The position numbers and the translations under genes were made by a program. Positions 39,719 through 50,660 of a DNA stretch of 64,000 nucleotides are shown in pieces. The stretch is from Lepidurus packardi. Its lineage: Eukaryota; Arthropoda; Branchiopoda; Notostraca; Triopsidae. A model generated the notes under the pieces. It did no database searches. It saw nothing but the letters and a program-made list of their open reading frames with translations, and had not been told where the DNA came from. The DNA lies in contig JAKZAN010000002.1 in assembly GCA_023053545.1 (NCBI GenBank), forward strand, positions 9,916,790 to 9,980,789, in the 5' to 3' direction. The stretch's first letter is position 1, and each line of letters opens with the position of its first letter.

Positions 39719-42700
39719 GACTGTTTTTGGACGCACATCGACAGGAAACCCAGTTGGGAAGTTTCGCCAGAGACTGACCCTGATTAGCCTTGTCTGAGCT
39801 TCGTTGCTGCTTAACCCTCCCCCTCCCCAAGTCCAATCAGTTGTGGGTTGCCGTTCACAACATTACGCGGTCTACGTGCATCGATGGAGGTGGCGGAAGT
39901 TGCGGTTGGTTATCTTCGTAAGTTGGGGTAAAAAAAAAAATCTGTGATAATTAAACAAGCACTATGGCCTTTAATTCAGTTTGATTTAGGAGACACAGAC
40001 AGCTGGGGACTAGGACCAGTACTCGTTTACATTTTCGGGCTCCAAATGCGCAATTGGCAAGGATCTTTTTCGGCTGGCCATGAAACGGGAGACACATTTT
40101 GCACTGCCTGTGGCGAAGCCAAAATGAAGATTAATACTAGCATAGTGCAGACGTTGTACACCCTTCCCTATTGATCTAGTTATGTTATAGGATCCAAGGA
40201 AAGGTAAATCAGCTTTTAAGTCATCCGAAACGTTCACATTTATGACTCTTTTGCGAACACAGACGGCTTCACGCTGCTATTAAATTTGGATGTTTGAGGG
40301 GAGACGGCTCATGCCAAAAGCCCAAGATTTTTCAGGATAAAATAACTTCAGTGTTGACCGTATATTTCACGTTCTTTTTAGGGGGTTCAGCTTTTCAATT
40401 AAGTTACATTTAGCACGGCTTCAGTTTCAGCCACGGATTTTGTGAGCCTTTGCTCCTCGCCGGATGGTTCACGATGCTTTTTTACCCTTCTTTATAGTGT
40501 CGCTCCTAAAATTAGATTTTCTCAGGACAGGTGTTTGCACAATGTGTCCCGCACTTGGCGACTACCGCATTCCCCCCCACCACACACACAAACACGCCTT
40601 TAGGGGAAAGAGAAATTGATCCTCCAAGCCTTAATTTTTTCCTTTTGAAGAGTGAGAAGCGTATTTTGTTCTACTTTACTTTAGCTAGTTTGTAAGGTGC
40701 ATCAAGTACAGGGTCCCAATTTCAATTTTAGGAAAGATTCCCGGGCCACGTGACACGATGGATTTATTTCCTGTTTAGCGTGAGTGTCCTTTCTGTGCGA
40801 CAAAAAGATAGTCTTATGATTTCAAGAGTACAGTAGTAGCGTATTGTGTCCCGAACTGAGGATCGGTAATACTCGGGACTGGGGAAAAGGTGGCACAAAC
40901 ACACAGCTAGCCCTCAGCAGAGAAGGTGGTACACTGTCCAACCGTATGTTGGTGCAACTTGGTTAAGAAGCGACGCCGCATCGGCTCTGCTCGCGTACTT
41001 CGACGTCCAGGGAAGATGCGCAGGCAAGCGCAGGAACGCGCTTGTCGCCCACAAAGGAGATCTCAAGCTCCATTACGCAGAGAATGCTTTAAACAAAAAA
41101 ATGAAAAAACTTTGCTTATCGGTTACGTTTTTATGCTCAGCTCCCGAGTTCCGGTTCTCCTTTTGCTTGTCTACATCTTCCACAACTCGATTTTATTGTT
41201 ACCAAACTTGGTAAGTCAAACAAGTGTTCTTTTATTTACATGTAAACTCGCTGCTCTCACAGCGTGGAGTTTATAGACTGAAAATATGAAAGCTAAGCTT
41301 TTTGTAGGTCAGTAATACCACTCCCGAAAACTTGATCAGGAACAGCGTTTAGAACAAGGTTTTTCAAGTAGGGCGCGAAGCGATCTCGGTTTTGGGAATT
41401 CTGACCACGTTAAGACGTATATGATGCTTTCCTTTTTTTTTATTTGCTACGTGACAGTTACCATATGCGCAAAATTACAGCATTACACGCTTCTCGCGAC
41501 TTTTGCTGCACAATATGTTATGCGTGGCACGCGGCCAGGAAGCTTGTGAAGTCAGCAATATCATAGAAGTGTTAGTTTAGCAGTTATACGAACAACCGTA
41601 GCTAAGGAAAAAACTAAAGAAAGGGAGTCAAACGGAAATTAGCCTTTGCTAAGACGCACACTAAAAGCACTGAAAGCTAAAATAAGAGTTTCCTGTAGAC
41701 GCCAGAACCTACATCCTTAGCTATCTCAACTATTCCATGGCGTGCAGGTGTCACAAAAATTTCTTCTCAGTCTTGAGCCCCAAAACCAAACCATAGCTCT
41801 AATCTTCAAGACACTTTAGGGTGAAGTTAGATTGAACCTGCTGAGCTAGTTTAAATTCGTCGCGTTTTTAGTCACTCAAAAGAAAAAGAATAAGGAAAAT
41901 GCTGTGCATCGAATCGCTGGTGTCTTTGCGTTTGCCGCCTTTAGTAGCTCCGCATCTCTCGCCGACGTGTGAAGCTGTCATCCTTAGACTTAGAAACACT
42001 TTGGCAACTCGGAGCTGCTATGAGTCTTAGGAGCTCTGGGGCTCGAGACGCAAATTACTACAGACATTGCTGCAGCAGACCCACCAATCTCTCGGAAGGA
42101 AGTCTGGAATACCCAAATAAAAAAAATCCGTCTGCTTAAAAAGTTAAGAATGTTATATGAAGCAAGTTTCGCTTGTTGTGAATTAATCAGCTAAGATGTA
42201 ATTCAGAGAAATGTAACACGGTTGGATTCTCCTTACATTTGATAAGTGCGTCATTAAACGTGTTATTGTAGTTTTGATTAGCCTTGAGTATGTATTTCGT
42301 AGTGGGTTTGCCATGGAATCTATGCAAACTGGGGAAGTTATGGACACCAAAGGAAGAGGATGTGTGGAAGAGAACTTGGGCGAGGGCAAGGAAGTGCTTA
42401 ACTCAACTACGTCTTTTTTTGGTCGACCAAGCTTCCCGCTTCCTTTTCATAAGAGAAACTTCTCATATTGGTCCACTCTCCGAGTTGGAGCACATCACAC
42501 TTGGCGTTTGACGCTACGTCTTGCTGCCTTAAAGCTGGGTAGGCTGTCTGCCCCAGAGAAAAGTTCATTAATTACAGTGGGTCCAAAGTTGCCATAAGCA
42601 AGGGAACGTCGTTTGCATTGGGAATGTCTGTCTAGATGAGAGAGGTAAGCCATGGATTTTTTTCCCTTAAGTTTTACGATTCATTTCGCGAAACTTGGAA

Positions 42701-44973
42701 TCAAACGGTTCTAAAGTTGGCCCAAAACTCCAGCCTGTTTTTGGTAATGTATTTGATCCAATAACCCTCTCGGTCTGTTTCTGTTTTGCCTGTGACTTTT
42801 ACTGCAGCGACTCCATCGAAACTGTCTCTTCCCTCAAACTCACGCTCTTGCGTTTTTGTCGTTTTCTTCTCTGTTAGCTAAGCTTGCGTTGAGGAATTTA
42901 ATGACTTTTACAGCCATGTGACTGTGACTGCAAGGAAGATAAATAAGCCTGGCACTGGCTTTTTGAATGCTTTAAACATTTCACCCCCAAAAGCTTTGTT
43001 AAAAACGTCCGGTCTAGCAATATATATCCGTTTAGGGAACTCACTGACGCGAGTGCGGTTAATGGGGTCTTGATGGAAAGTGAAGAAATCCTGTCAACTT
43101 CCTTCCTCCTTAGGACCTAAGCCTCAGGAAAAAAAAAAGACGAGTTGTAATTACTGCCTAAAAGGGGATCAGTTTCTCGCATAAATTGTCTTTTTGTTCG
43201 TCGTAATTGTGACCCTTCCCTCACTTTGGATTGTGTATTCTGGGTGCCCAAGACGTGCCCAGGCAAGACCGTGGCACGCGAACGAAAATCATCAAATGAG
43301 AAAGGGCTCAAAGACTAATTTGCTTAGGGGAAAAAATATTGGGCATGAGTCTTCATATTTTTTTGTCTTTTTTTTGTCTTGAGCCTTGATTACATTTTCC
43401 AAAAATTGTTTCCCCCCGGAATACTCCCTAGAACCTTACCAAAGATGAGCAATGAGCACATCCCAAGATCAAAGTAAATTGCTCTTTTCCTTTTGGTTTT
43501 GCTTGGGATTTACTACTACCAATATTTGGAGAAGGGCTATAGCTTAACTCGTGATGATAAACTTGGGAACAACGTTGCGAGCTACGTTTGCTTTTAATAA
43601 GCAAACCAAACTCGCTGGGGTGTTTATTTTGCTGGTCTGGATCCTCGGTAACTTTCCTACTTGACTGCCTGTTTGGCAGCGGAATGCTGGCCGATCAGAC
43701 AGATCAGCATCAGTGGGATCAGAAAAGGACGACGAATCCCTAACCCTGTACTTGCACCCAAACGAGCAAAAAGTCTTCCAAGTATCGAGACATTAGCTGG
43801 ACAGCTTTCTTAGTTTCTTTAGATTTTGTTTTTTGTACGTGTTTCCCTTCACTTCTTCCTGTGTTTCCGCCTCGGATCTTAATGGAACCAAATCGATATG
43901 CTTTGTTTGTCCTTGTCGGAGATGTCAAGCACACAGGGCTGCCCGAAAAAACCTGCTACAAAAGAAATGACCTGCTACTTGTGCACATCTTCATGTCCAC
44001 ATAATGCACAGCCCTTCCTAAAGCTTTAGGGATTGACCCTCGTAGTTGAATGAAGACGCGAGACACAGACACACACATACAACCCCCCATACATTACAAA
44101 CATTCTATGAAGACTCGGAAACCAACTAGCTTTCTTCCATATCCATTCTCGCAGCTGGGGAAGATCCCAAGCTCCCTAATTACTTTGTATACTCTCCTAA
44201 TCAGGCTAGGATTCCTAGCCGGGGTCTAGTTACTGTGAATTTATGGTGGAGATCAAAGTATCGTTGAGGGCTTGAAGTTGAAGCTGCTAGAAAAAATGAC
44301 GAGAGCAGTTGACAGAGCAAAGTTCGGTTCGAACCGCCTTCTGAGTGGTTGACACGAAGGCCAAGCGCTAATTGTGTACACATCCAGCCTAGCAACTTTG
44401 CTCTCTTTTAGGGATGAAAAGAGACAAGTCACTGAAGTAAAGAACGTACGCAACAGATAAGATGCGAGGGTTATAGTATATAGAGAAGACTTGAAACAAG
44501 AGTAGGCAAAAAAAGGTGTCACGGCGTCGTGAAGTGCCTCTCTGCCACTCCCAGTTTATATGTGTGCAACAGTCGTATGAGTGTGTGTATGTCTGTGTTA
44601 CGAAAATGAGGGGAACAAATTTGTGCGGATGTCTTCTCCTGGCGTGGGAAACACGTAAGCTGTAGCTTATATTCGAATCACCCGGGTGTTAGAAAGGAAA
44701 ACAGCAGTCGTTTAGGGAAATTTCCGCAAAACCGAAGATTGCATTAGTTCGCACGTGTTGGCATTTCAGGTGCTCAAATGGGTTTAGTTGTGTTTAGCAA
44801 TACCTTCAGTGAAAAGTGGGAATTTGGGAAAATAACACACTTGAATTAGATATTGGCTTTGTAGCTAGGGTAACTGAAAGCCCAGTTGAGTTTAGGTTTA
44901 ATCACTGCATTCAATTTATTTTTTGTTATATCAGTAAAGCATTAAGAAGCCTTGGTAACGGGACCGAAGAGCC
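39719..44973. other. divergent moody-Tre1 intergenic region
   Basis: About 5.3 kb between the start codons of two divergent GPCR genes. It should contain both promoters and 5' leaders. I see no convincing TATA box next to either ATG and no further gene. An Arg-rich open frame at 40926-41276 was considered and rejected. Confidence 0.5.
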
Positions 44974-47177
44974 ATGGCAACCGAGTTGAATTTGAGCACC
45001 GCATTTGGACTCGTCACCGAGTTCGCTTTGACGAACGAGACTGCAAAGAGTACTGAAGAAGACGATCCTTTTCTCAAGTACGTTGTAAAAAGTGACGCCT
45101 GTTATAATAAATTAATACTTTTTTCCTTCGCATGACAGGTGTTCGTATGGGCTTAGGATTTTGGCGGCCGTTATCACCATTTTTATCATCATTATCGGAA
45201 TATGCGGAAACGTGCTAACTATTGCGGCCTTGATCGTTAGTCCTCGTGTTCGCAATGTAGCGGCCACATTCATAATAAGGCAACGCTCTGCAATCCGACT
45301 TAGGATCGAGTTAGACCCTAATCCGTTTATTGTAGTTTATGTGTAGCGGATTTGTTGTTTTGCGTTACGGTGATGCCTTTCAGCGTTGATCGCTTTATTC
45401 ACGGCAAAGATCGATGGGCCAGAGGTACCGCTTTGTGCACTCTACTGCCTCTTGTCCAGTATGCCAACGTGGGTGTGTCGCTACTCTCCATTGCTGCGAT
45501 CACCTTAAATAGGTAAAGAGTCCTTATCCGAACTGTAAGGCTTAAATCAACTACTCATTAATGAATATGATCTCAGGTATACTATGATTGCTCACACCCG
45601 TGTATACAAACGGGTGTATACCAAGCAGTGGGTGGCTTTGATGCTGACTTTCACGTGGGTTTTCAGTTATGGATTGCTAATACCAACGTTAGCGGAACGA
45701 TGGGGTAAACTTAATTTCCCGTAACTTTTATTACAATCCAGTTGCTTGTCGTCATGCCAAATTTTTCAGATTATTTATGGCTTCCTAACTTTTTGCATTG
45801 CCCTTGATACCTAAAGGGTTTTTGCCTGTCGTTAGCTAAAACTCGTTTCAGTAGCCTTCCCTTTTCTTTTTTTTTTCTTATTCCGGTGGCGGAACATCTT
45901 TCATGTTTGGCGTGGAGTGGAGGCTCAGAATCGGCGTGGGCGATATAGGATTTAGAAAGCTTAGTAGCCGAGGGTCATCCACAAGAGCTATCCATCATTC
46001 TCACCTTAATATCTGTTTTGAAGTTCCTTTCGGTTCTCTTTCCTGAGCTACCCGGATTTATTATACGATCACTTTTGCTTTTGCTAGCCGTAGTCATAAC
46101 TCCATCAGGGAAGAAAAATTACGGTTCCTGTGCTAAGATTGGGCTGTTCTGAGAAATATTCTTGTGGGACTGTATGATCCATTGTATATAAAATTAGCAA
46201 TCTTCGGGGAAATAATTACCCTCTAGTGACCGGATAGGATGGCACTCAGCACAATATCATTCATGACAGGGGAAGGTCGCGTGACAGGCATCAGATCAAA
46301 ATGAGTTAGCTCTTACAAAAAGAAGACAACGTTATATACGGCTTATTAGATGGAATATTTTGTTTTATTATTTTGCTTAAAATATATCTTTAAGTTATGT
46401 AATGAATGGTTAATCAATATTGTCTCTTTTTGACATCGTTCCAGGCAAATTTGGCTACGACGAAGGTCTCCATTCATGCTCAATCATTCCAGATGACAAA
46501 AAAAAATCTTCCAAAACGGCGTTGTTTGTGATGGGATTCCTGATACCGTGTTTGACCATTATTGTTTGCTATGCCCGCATTTTCTGGGTGGTTCGCAGGT
46601 ATAAGGGATCATTCCTTCCAAGTTATTCATCTAATTTTTTTCCAGTTCTGAAAGACGACTTCACGTTCATGCAGACCGTGGTATATCGTCTAAAAAGCAA
46701 GGAAGTGAATGGAGAGTCACCAAGATGGTATTAGCCATATTTCTGTCCTTCGTTGTTTGTTACTTACCCATTACGATTATCAAAACGGCGGATAAACATG
46801 TGAAAATTCCCGGTAAAGAATTTTCAATATTATACACTGCTGAAAAAGTAACCCAAGGATTGCGTTATAGATGCCCACGTGTTTAGTTATGTCATGATAT
46901 ATTTCTCTGCTTGCATTAATCCCATAATATACTTCTTCATGAATCGACAATACCGCAGAGCGTACAAGAACGTGTTGTGTTGCCAGTTGCCAGAACAGCA
47001 GTCGAGCACTAGCGTTACAGGTATTAGAATGTTCCATGTAAAAGAAAAATGTGTTTCAAAAAACTCCTTATGTGCTTAGAAAAGTCGATCCCCCATGGAC
47101 GAACTATGGTTTCCCACATGTCATTGAACGCGGTTAACATTCACAAGGTAGAAGAGCCTACGACGCACGAGAAATAG
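44974..47177 (+). CDS. Tre1: Tre1, rhodopsin-family GPCR
   Basis: Orthologue of Drosophila Trapped in endoderm 1, which guides germ-cell transepithelial migration and orients neuroblast polarity. Exons: 44974-45077, 45139-45279, 45336-45512, 45577-45704, 46445-46598, 46646-46812, 46871-47020, 47080-47177; all phases agree, giving 372 residues. Landmarks: GNVLTIAAL (TM1), FIISLCVADLLFC (TM2), ITLNRYTMI (TM3, NRY for DRY), KFGYDEGLHSCSI (loop 2), EWRVTKMVLAIFLSFVVCY (TM6), CINPIIYFFMN (TM7). The tail has GRTMVSHMS, like the fly tail as I recall it, which favours the last splice over read-through to the stop at 47077. The intron after exon 2 has a GC donor. Loop 3 is short compared with moody. 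Confidence 0.88.
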
Positions 47178-47537
47178 TGAAATCAGTATTACTAGAGGCC
47201 CCTAGTGCCTTACATTAGTGTGCCTTCAATGTTCCATACTAGCTTCGTACTTTTAAACGATTTAAACTGTTTAATCGCGTTTGTAAATTGGCGGCAAGTT
47301 GAAAAGTAACAAGACTTAAAGGAATGCGTGATGAATACATCAATCTTTTATCGTTATGTTATTTAGTTTGTTCACCGAGCGTAAAGGCCATCTAGTGCAT
47401 AGATTGCGTGTTAGTACCTCCTCAATCTGCAGTTACGCGGTTCTCATCTGCTACAGCATTTGTGGTAGAAGAAACTTAATGTATCAACACAGCAGTTGAT
47501 TAAACTAAAAGATGTCAAGTTTTAACGAAATTTTTTT

Positions 47538-47552
47538 TTTATTTTCAATAAA
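47538..47552. promoter_or_regulatory. back-to-back poly(A) signals of Tre1 and the Gly-rich gene
   Basis: AATAAA on + at 47547-47552 lies about 370 bases after the Tre1 stop. AATAAA on - (47543-47538) lies about 106 bases after the stop of the Gly-rich gene. The two hexamers are 3 bases apart, so the 3' ends of the two convergent transcripts should overlap by a few dozen bases. Confidence 0.6.
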
Positions 47553-47648
47553 CTGATTGCATGTGGATGATGGGGGAAATAGTACAAAGAACGAGCGCGG
47601 AATGTGGATTGTTGTCGTAGTCGTCATGAGTACTCTGTCGGAATGTGT

Positions 47649-48232
47649 TTACCATTGGCGGTTCCAGACATTTCTTTGGCCTTGATTAGGGATACCCCAA
47701 TTACGTCCACCCCAGCCCAGGGCGCGTTCTCCTTGAGCAGGCAAAGCAACATCCCGACCCCATCGGTGACCGCGGTGGCCAGATTTCCCGACGTTTCCAC
47801 GACCACCCCAACTGTTAACTGTCAAACGATTATCTTCCAGGGCTTGATCATGCTCTGCAACAAGATCAACAAAGTCGATGCCACGCACTCCGCGTGTACC
47901 ACCCCAAGACCCATGGTTTTCACCCCAGGATCCTCCAATGCTTCCACTTGAATGTCCCCGGTTGCGAATTTCCTCTGCAAACTGGTCAGCTAGAAGGTCC
48001 TGGGTTTCTACAACTAGAAGATCATCAGCGACATCGCGACGTCCCCGACCCCAAACACCACCACGGTGGCTTGCACCAATGTGTGAGCCGCCATGTCCAC
48101 GAATATGATGTTTTGCGGGACTCAGGTCGCCGGCTAGCGCTACTGTGGCAACTACCAGTAAAATCTGGAAAGTCAAAGTACAAATTAATATTGAATATTT
48201 GCAAGTTATTTGCAACATACAAAGAACTTCAT
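47649..48232 (-). CDS. secreted Gly/His/Trp-rich protein
   Basis: Exon 1 carries only 12 coding bases (48232-48221, MKFF). Exon 2 is 48164-47649, joined at phase 0 across a 56-nt intron, giving 175 residues. The splice produces a clean signal peptide (MKFFILLVVATVALAG), which supports it over the unspliced reading. The mature part alternates basic Gly/His/Trp-rich segments (RGHGGSHIGASHRGG, GGSWGENHGSWGG, GWGGRNWG) with acidic helix-like ones (DVADDLLVVETQDLLADQF, DFVDLVAEHDQALED), separated by Arg-containing sites. No cysteines in the mature part. Candidates are an antimicrobial-peptide-like precursor or a cuticle or mucus protein. No family assignment is certain. Confidence 0.75.
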
Positions 48233-48302
48233 GTTTAATTGTTCAAATAAAGCTTTGCAAGCTGCTCTGAGAGAGTGGTGCTATAGATTGTGGCAACTTA
48301 TG

Positions 48303-48310
48303 CTTTTATA
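48303..48310 (-). promoter_or_regulatory. TATA box of the Gly-rich gene
   Basis: TATAAAAG on -, about 70 bases upstream of the start codon at 48232. This leaves room for a leader of roughly 45 bases, a normal arrangement for a strongly expressed secreted-protein gene. Confidence 0.55.
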
Positions 48311-49190
48311 GTACGATGAGTGGCCATCAAAACGCACTACAAAAACAAGTACTTCGACTTGTTTTTCTAAAAAGAAGGGTGAAAAAACTGCTTGTAGATT
48401 GTCAAACATGTCCTACGCGTGGCATTGGGCTTTCCTGGTCTAAATATTATTTCTAGGAAACTGGCTTGTGCATTGAATGTGCGTTTTAGCATCAGCAGAC
48501 CTCGATTTCGCTACCGGTTTAGTTTTTTCCACACAGTAAAGGACTTGAAAAACGAATGAAGGAATTCGTCGACGTCCTTTACGCATTAAAATGAAAGCGA
48601 CTCCATTTTAAACTTCCCTTTCCTCCTAAACTAGAGTGGAGTTATTCAACTTTGTTCAAAGCTAGGGCAGATCTTCTGTTTTAGCTGTTGATAATTGAAA
48701 CTATCTTGACAATATAATTTTATTACGTGACCCAATTGCTGCCACCCAAACTATTTCTTTCAAGAGCCAGGTGTATAAGCCTCGACAACAGAGGGCACCT
48801 TCCTAATCACAGGGCCAACCGTCCTCCAATACTTCCGCGCCGTCGCCATTTCCACTACTACGTTGTTCTTCGGGACTTGGACAATCAGCTAATGTTCCGG
48901 CAATTAGTTCTAATAAAGTTTATAAATTAAAAGATAATTGGGGTATAGTGTATAAGGGGCAATTAATTAACTAACATGAATTATTGGTCATCACCTGCTC
49001 GGTTGGGTACTGAAAAAAGAAAATAAAACGTTTAAACAAAGGAAAAGGCACAGCAAGGAAAAAAACTGAAATAGTATATCCTTACCGGTGAAACATGCGA
49101 AGAGAACGTTGAAAGTCAAGATGCTTTATACCGTTAAGACCTTTGTTTAAGGTCGTTTCAAAGAAAACAACCTTTTTCAACGACTGGACC
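48311..49190. other. spacer between two divergent secreted-protein genes
   Basis: Divergent promoter region for the Gly-rich gene (-) and the cysteine-rich gene (+). No supported coding sequence. It ends at the MITE at 49191-49349. Confidence 0.5.
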
Positions 49191-49215
49191 CAGGGCCGCA
49201 CCCAGGATTTTGGTT

Positions 49216-49259
<44 letters not shown>

Positions 49260-49349
49260 GATATGTGGATATCGCTACGGAGAAAAGAATTTCGGTGGGG
49301 GAGGGTAAAACACGCCTAACAACCCCCCTCCCCCTTGGGTACGGGGCTG
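49191..49349. mobile_element. hAT-type MITE with 39-base G run
   Basis: The ends CAGGGCCGCACCCAGG and CCTTGGGTACGGGGCTG are imperfect inverted complements. They are flanked by ACTGGACC (49183-49190) and ACTGAACC (49350-49357), an 8-bp duplication with one mismatch. The element is 159 bp and carries a G run at 49220-49258. It ends 97 bases before the start codon of the cysteine-rich gene. Confidence 0.75.
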
Positions 49350-49385
49350 ACTGAACCTCTTTTCTCAGAACTGCGAGTGTTCGAG

Positions 49386-49407
49386 TTCAACAAGCTTGCT
49401 TGTTGAA
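49386..49407. promoter_or_regulatory. perfect 10-bp inverted repeat before the OBP-like gene
   Basis: TTCAACAAGC and GCTTGTTGAA are separated by TT. It lies 39 bases upstream of the ATG and immediately before a TATAAA at 49415-49420. It could be a transcription-factor site or a chance palindrome. Confidence 0.35.
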
Positions 49408-49445
49408 GCTTGCTTATAAAGCACTTGATACATCGTACATCAACG

Positions 49446-50660
49446 ATGAAGCACTGTCTCATTATTGCTGCTCTTTTTGCTACGGCCTTGGTAAAGTTAA
49501 ATTAAACTTCTTAAAATATTTCCAGTGATAACGTAGTATATTCTCTTAGGCCCGAGCGTCGGATCAAGATGTAAGACAAGGTAATTTGTGATTTCCTCTT
49601 AATTAGGGTTCATGGCGACGTTATTTTTTAATTTTTTTTTTCTTTAGAAAAGGCCCCGGAAACACCTGCTACTGCTGTAATATTTGGGGCAAAATTTATC
49701 TAGTTTATTGACAATCCGTTTTTGTTTTGTTTTTTAGTTCCCTTGCCTCTCTAGCGACCACAAACTTGCCGGTAAAATTTGTCGTGCAAAAGGTAACTTA
49801 TTTTTCTTCCTCGTTCAGTTAATTGAACATTAATAATGTTCATTTCTTTCTTGACTTTATAGCGAAGGAAGAAGGAAGTCTCCAAATCGAGGTAAAAGCT
49901 TGAAGAATTTGTATATTTTAACTATATTTAGGCTTCGTTTCTTTGTACTTGACAGACTCCTCACACGGCTGGTAGTACCTTCGTAAGTCTATTAATGTAA
50001 CTAAACGGTATTTATATTAACTATAATGATAATTTTGGTTGGACAGTGTTACGTAAAATGCATCCTAGAACAGTTGAAAGCGGTAAGAATGTCTGAATCT
50101 TAATTTATTTCAAAATACTACATTTGTGATTATGCGCTTCGCAAATTCCACAGATCGATTCTTCAAACAAAGTTGACACAGCTTCTTTGATCGCTGTAAT
50201 TTCCGCAGCGGATTTGACGGATACCCAAAAAGCTAATGCTATTAAAATTTTAAAGACTTGCCTTCTTGATACGAAACTATCTGCTATGAACATTAGTAAA
50301 CACTTTTACATTTATATTTGCTATTTCTCTAATAAATCAATTTTATATTGGTGTACTCGTTAAGTGGGAGGCTGTAAGCAACCTGCCGATGGACCACCGT
50401 TGGATGCTCCGCAAGTTGGATCCGACCCTAGGGCTAAAGAGAACGCCGAAATGAACGAGAAAGCACTACCACTGTTGCATCCACTCAAAAACAGCCAGGA
50501 ATGCTCAGCCTATGGAAAAGACTTAGGTTGCTTAGGAAGAGCCCTGTCTATGAACGTAATAATCAGATTACTTACCTTCCATTATTGAATTAGATTTTAA
50601 TGTTCAATGTTCTTCTGAAATTAGAACTGTGGTCCTAAGTGTCTTGCTGTGAACCCTTGA
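49446..50660 (+). CDS. secreted cysteine-rich helical protein, odorant-binding-protein-like
   Basis: Ten short exons: 49446-49490, 49550-49580, 49648-49676, 49738-49792, 49863-49891, 49956-49982, 50047-50082, 50154-50295, 50365-50555, 50625-50660. All nine junctions keep phase, giving 206 residues. It starts with a signal peptide (MKHCLIIAALFATALARA). Ten mature cysteines are spaced C-X11-C-X22-C-X3-C-X42-C-X14-C-X42-C-X8-C-X9-C-X3-C. The C-X22-C-X3-C-X42-C part (with CYVKCILEQL) and the later C-X8-C match the C1-C2-C3-C4 and C5-C6 spacings of insect odorant-binding proteins, with an insertion as in Plus-C forms. A ligand carrier is the inference. Another secreted helical Cys-rich family is possible. 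ATTAAA at 50754-50759 may be the poly(A) signal. Confidence 0.65.

Noticed and set aside
40926-41276. 116-residue Arg-rich open frame as a gene
   Set aside because: No domain, no splice partner and no conservation signal that I can recognise. Composition suggests chance.
46871-47079. Tre1 last exon reading through to the stop at 47077
   Set aside because: A 59-nt GT-AG intron (47021-47079) leads in phase to a tail resembling the fly Tre1 tail. The read-through sequence (GIRMFHVKEKC) does not.
44974-47177. The + receptor as a second moody paralogue
   Set aside because: Its TM2, TM3, loop 2, TM6 and tail motifs (ISLCVADLLFC, KFGYDEGLHSCSI, EWRVTKMVLAIFLSF, GRTMVSHMS) fit Tre1 better than moody.
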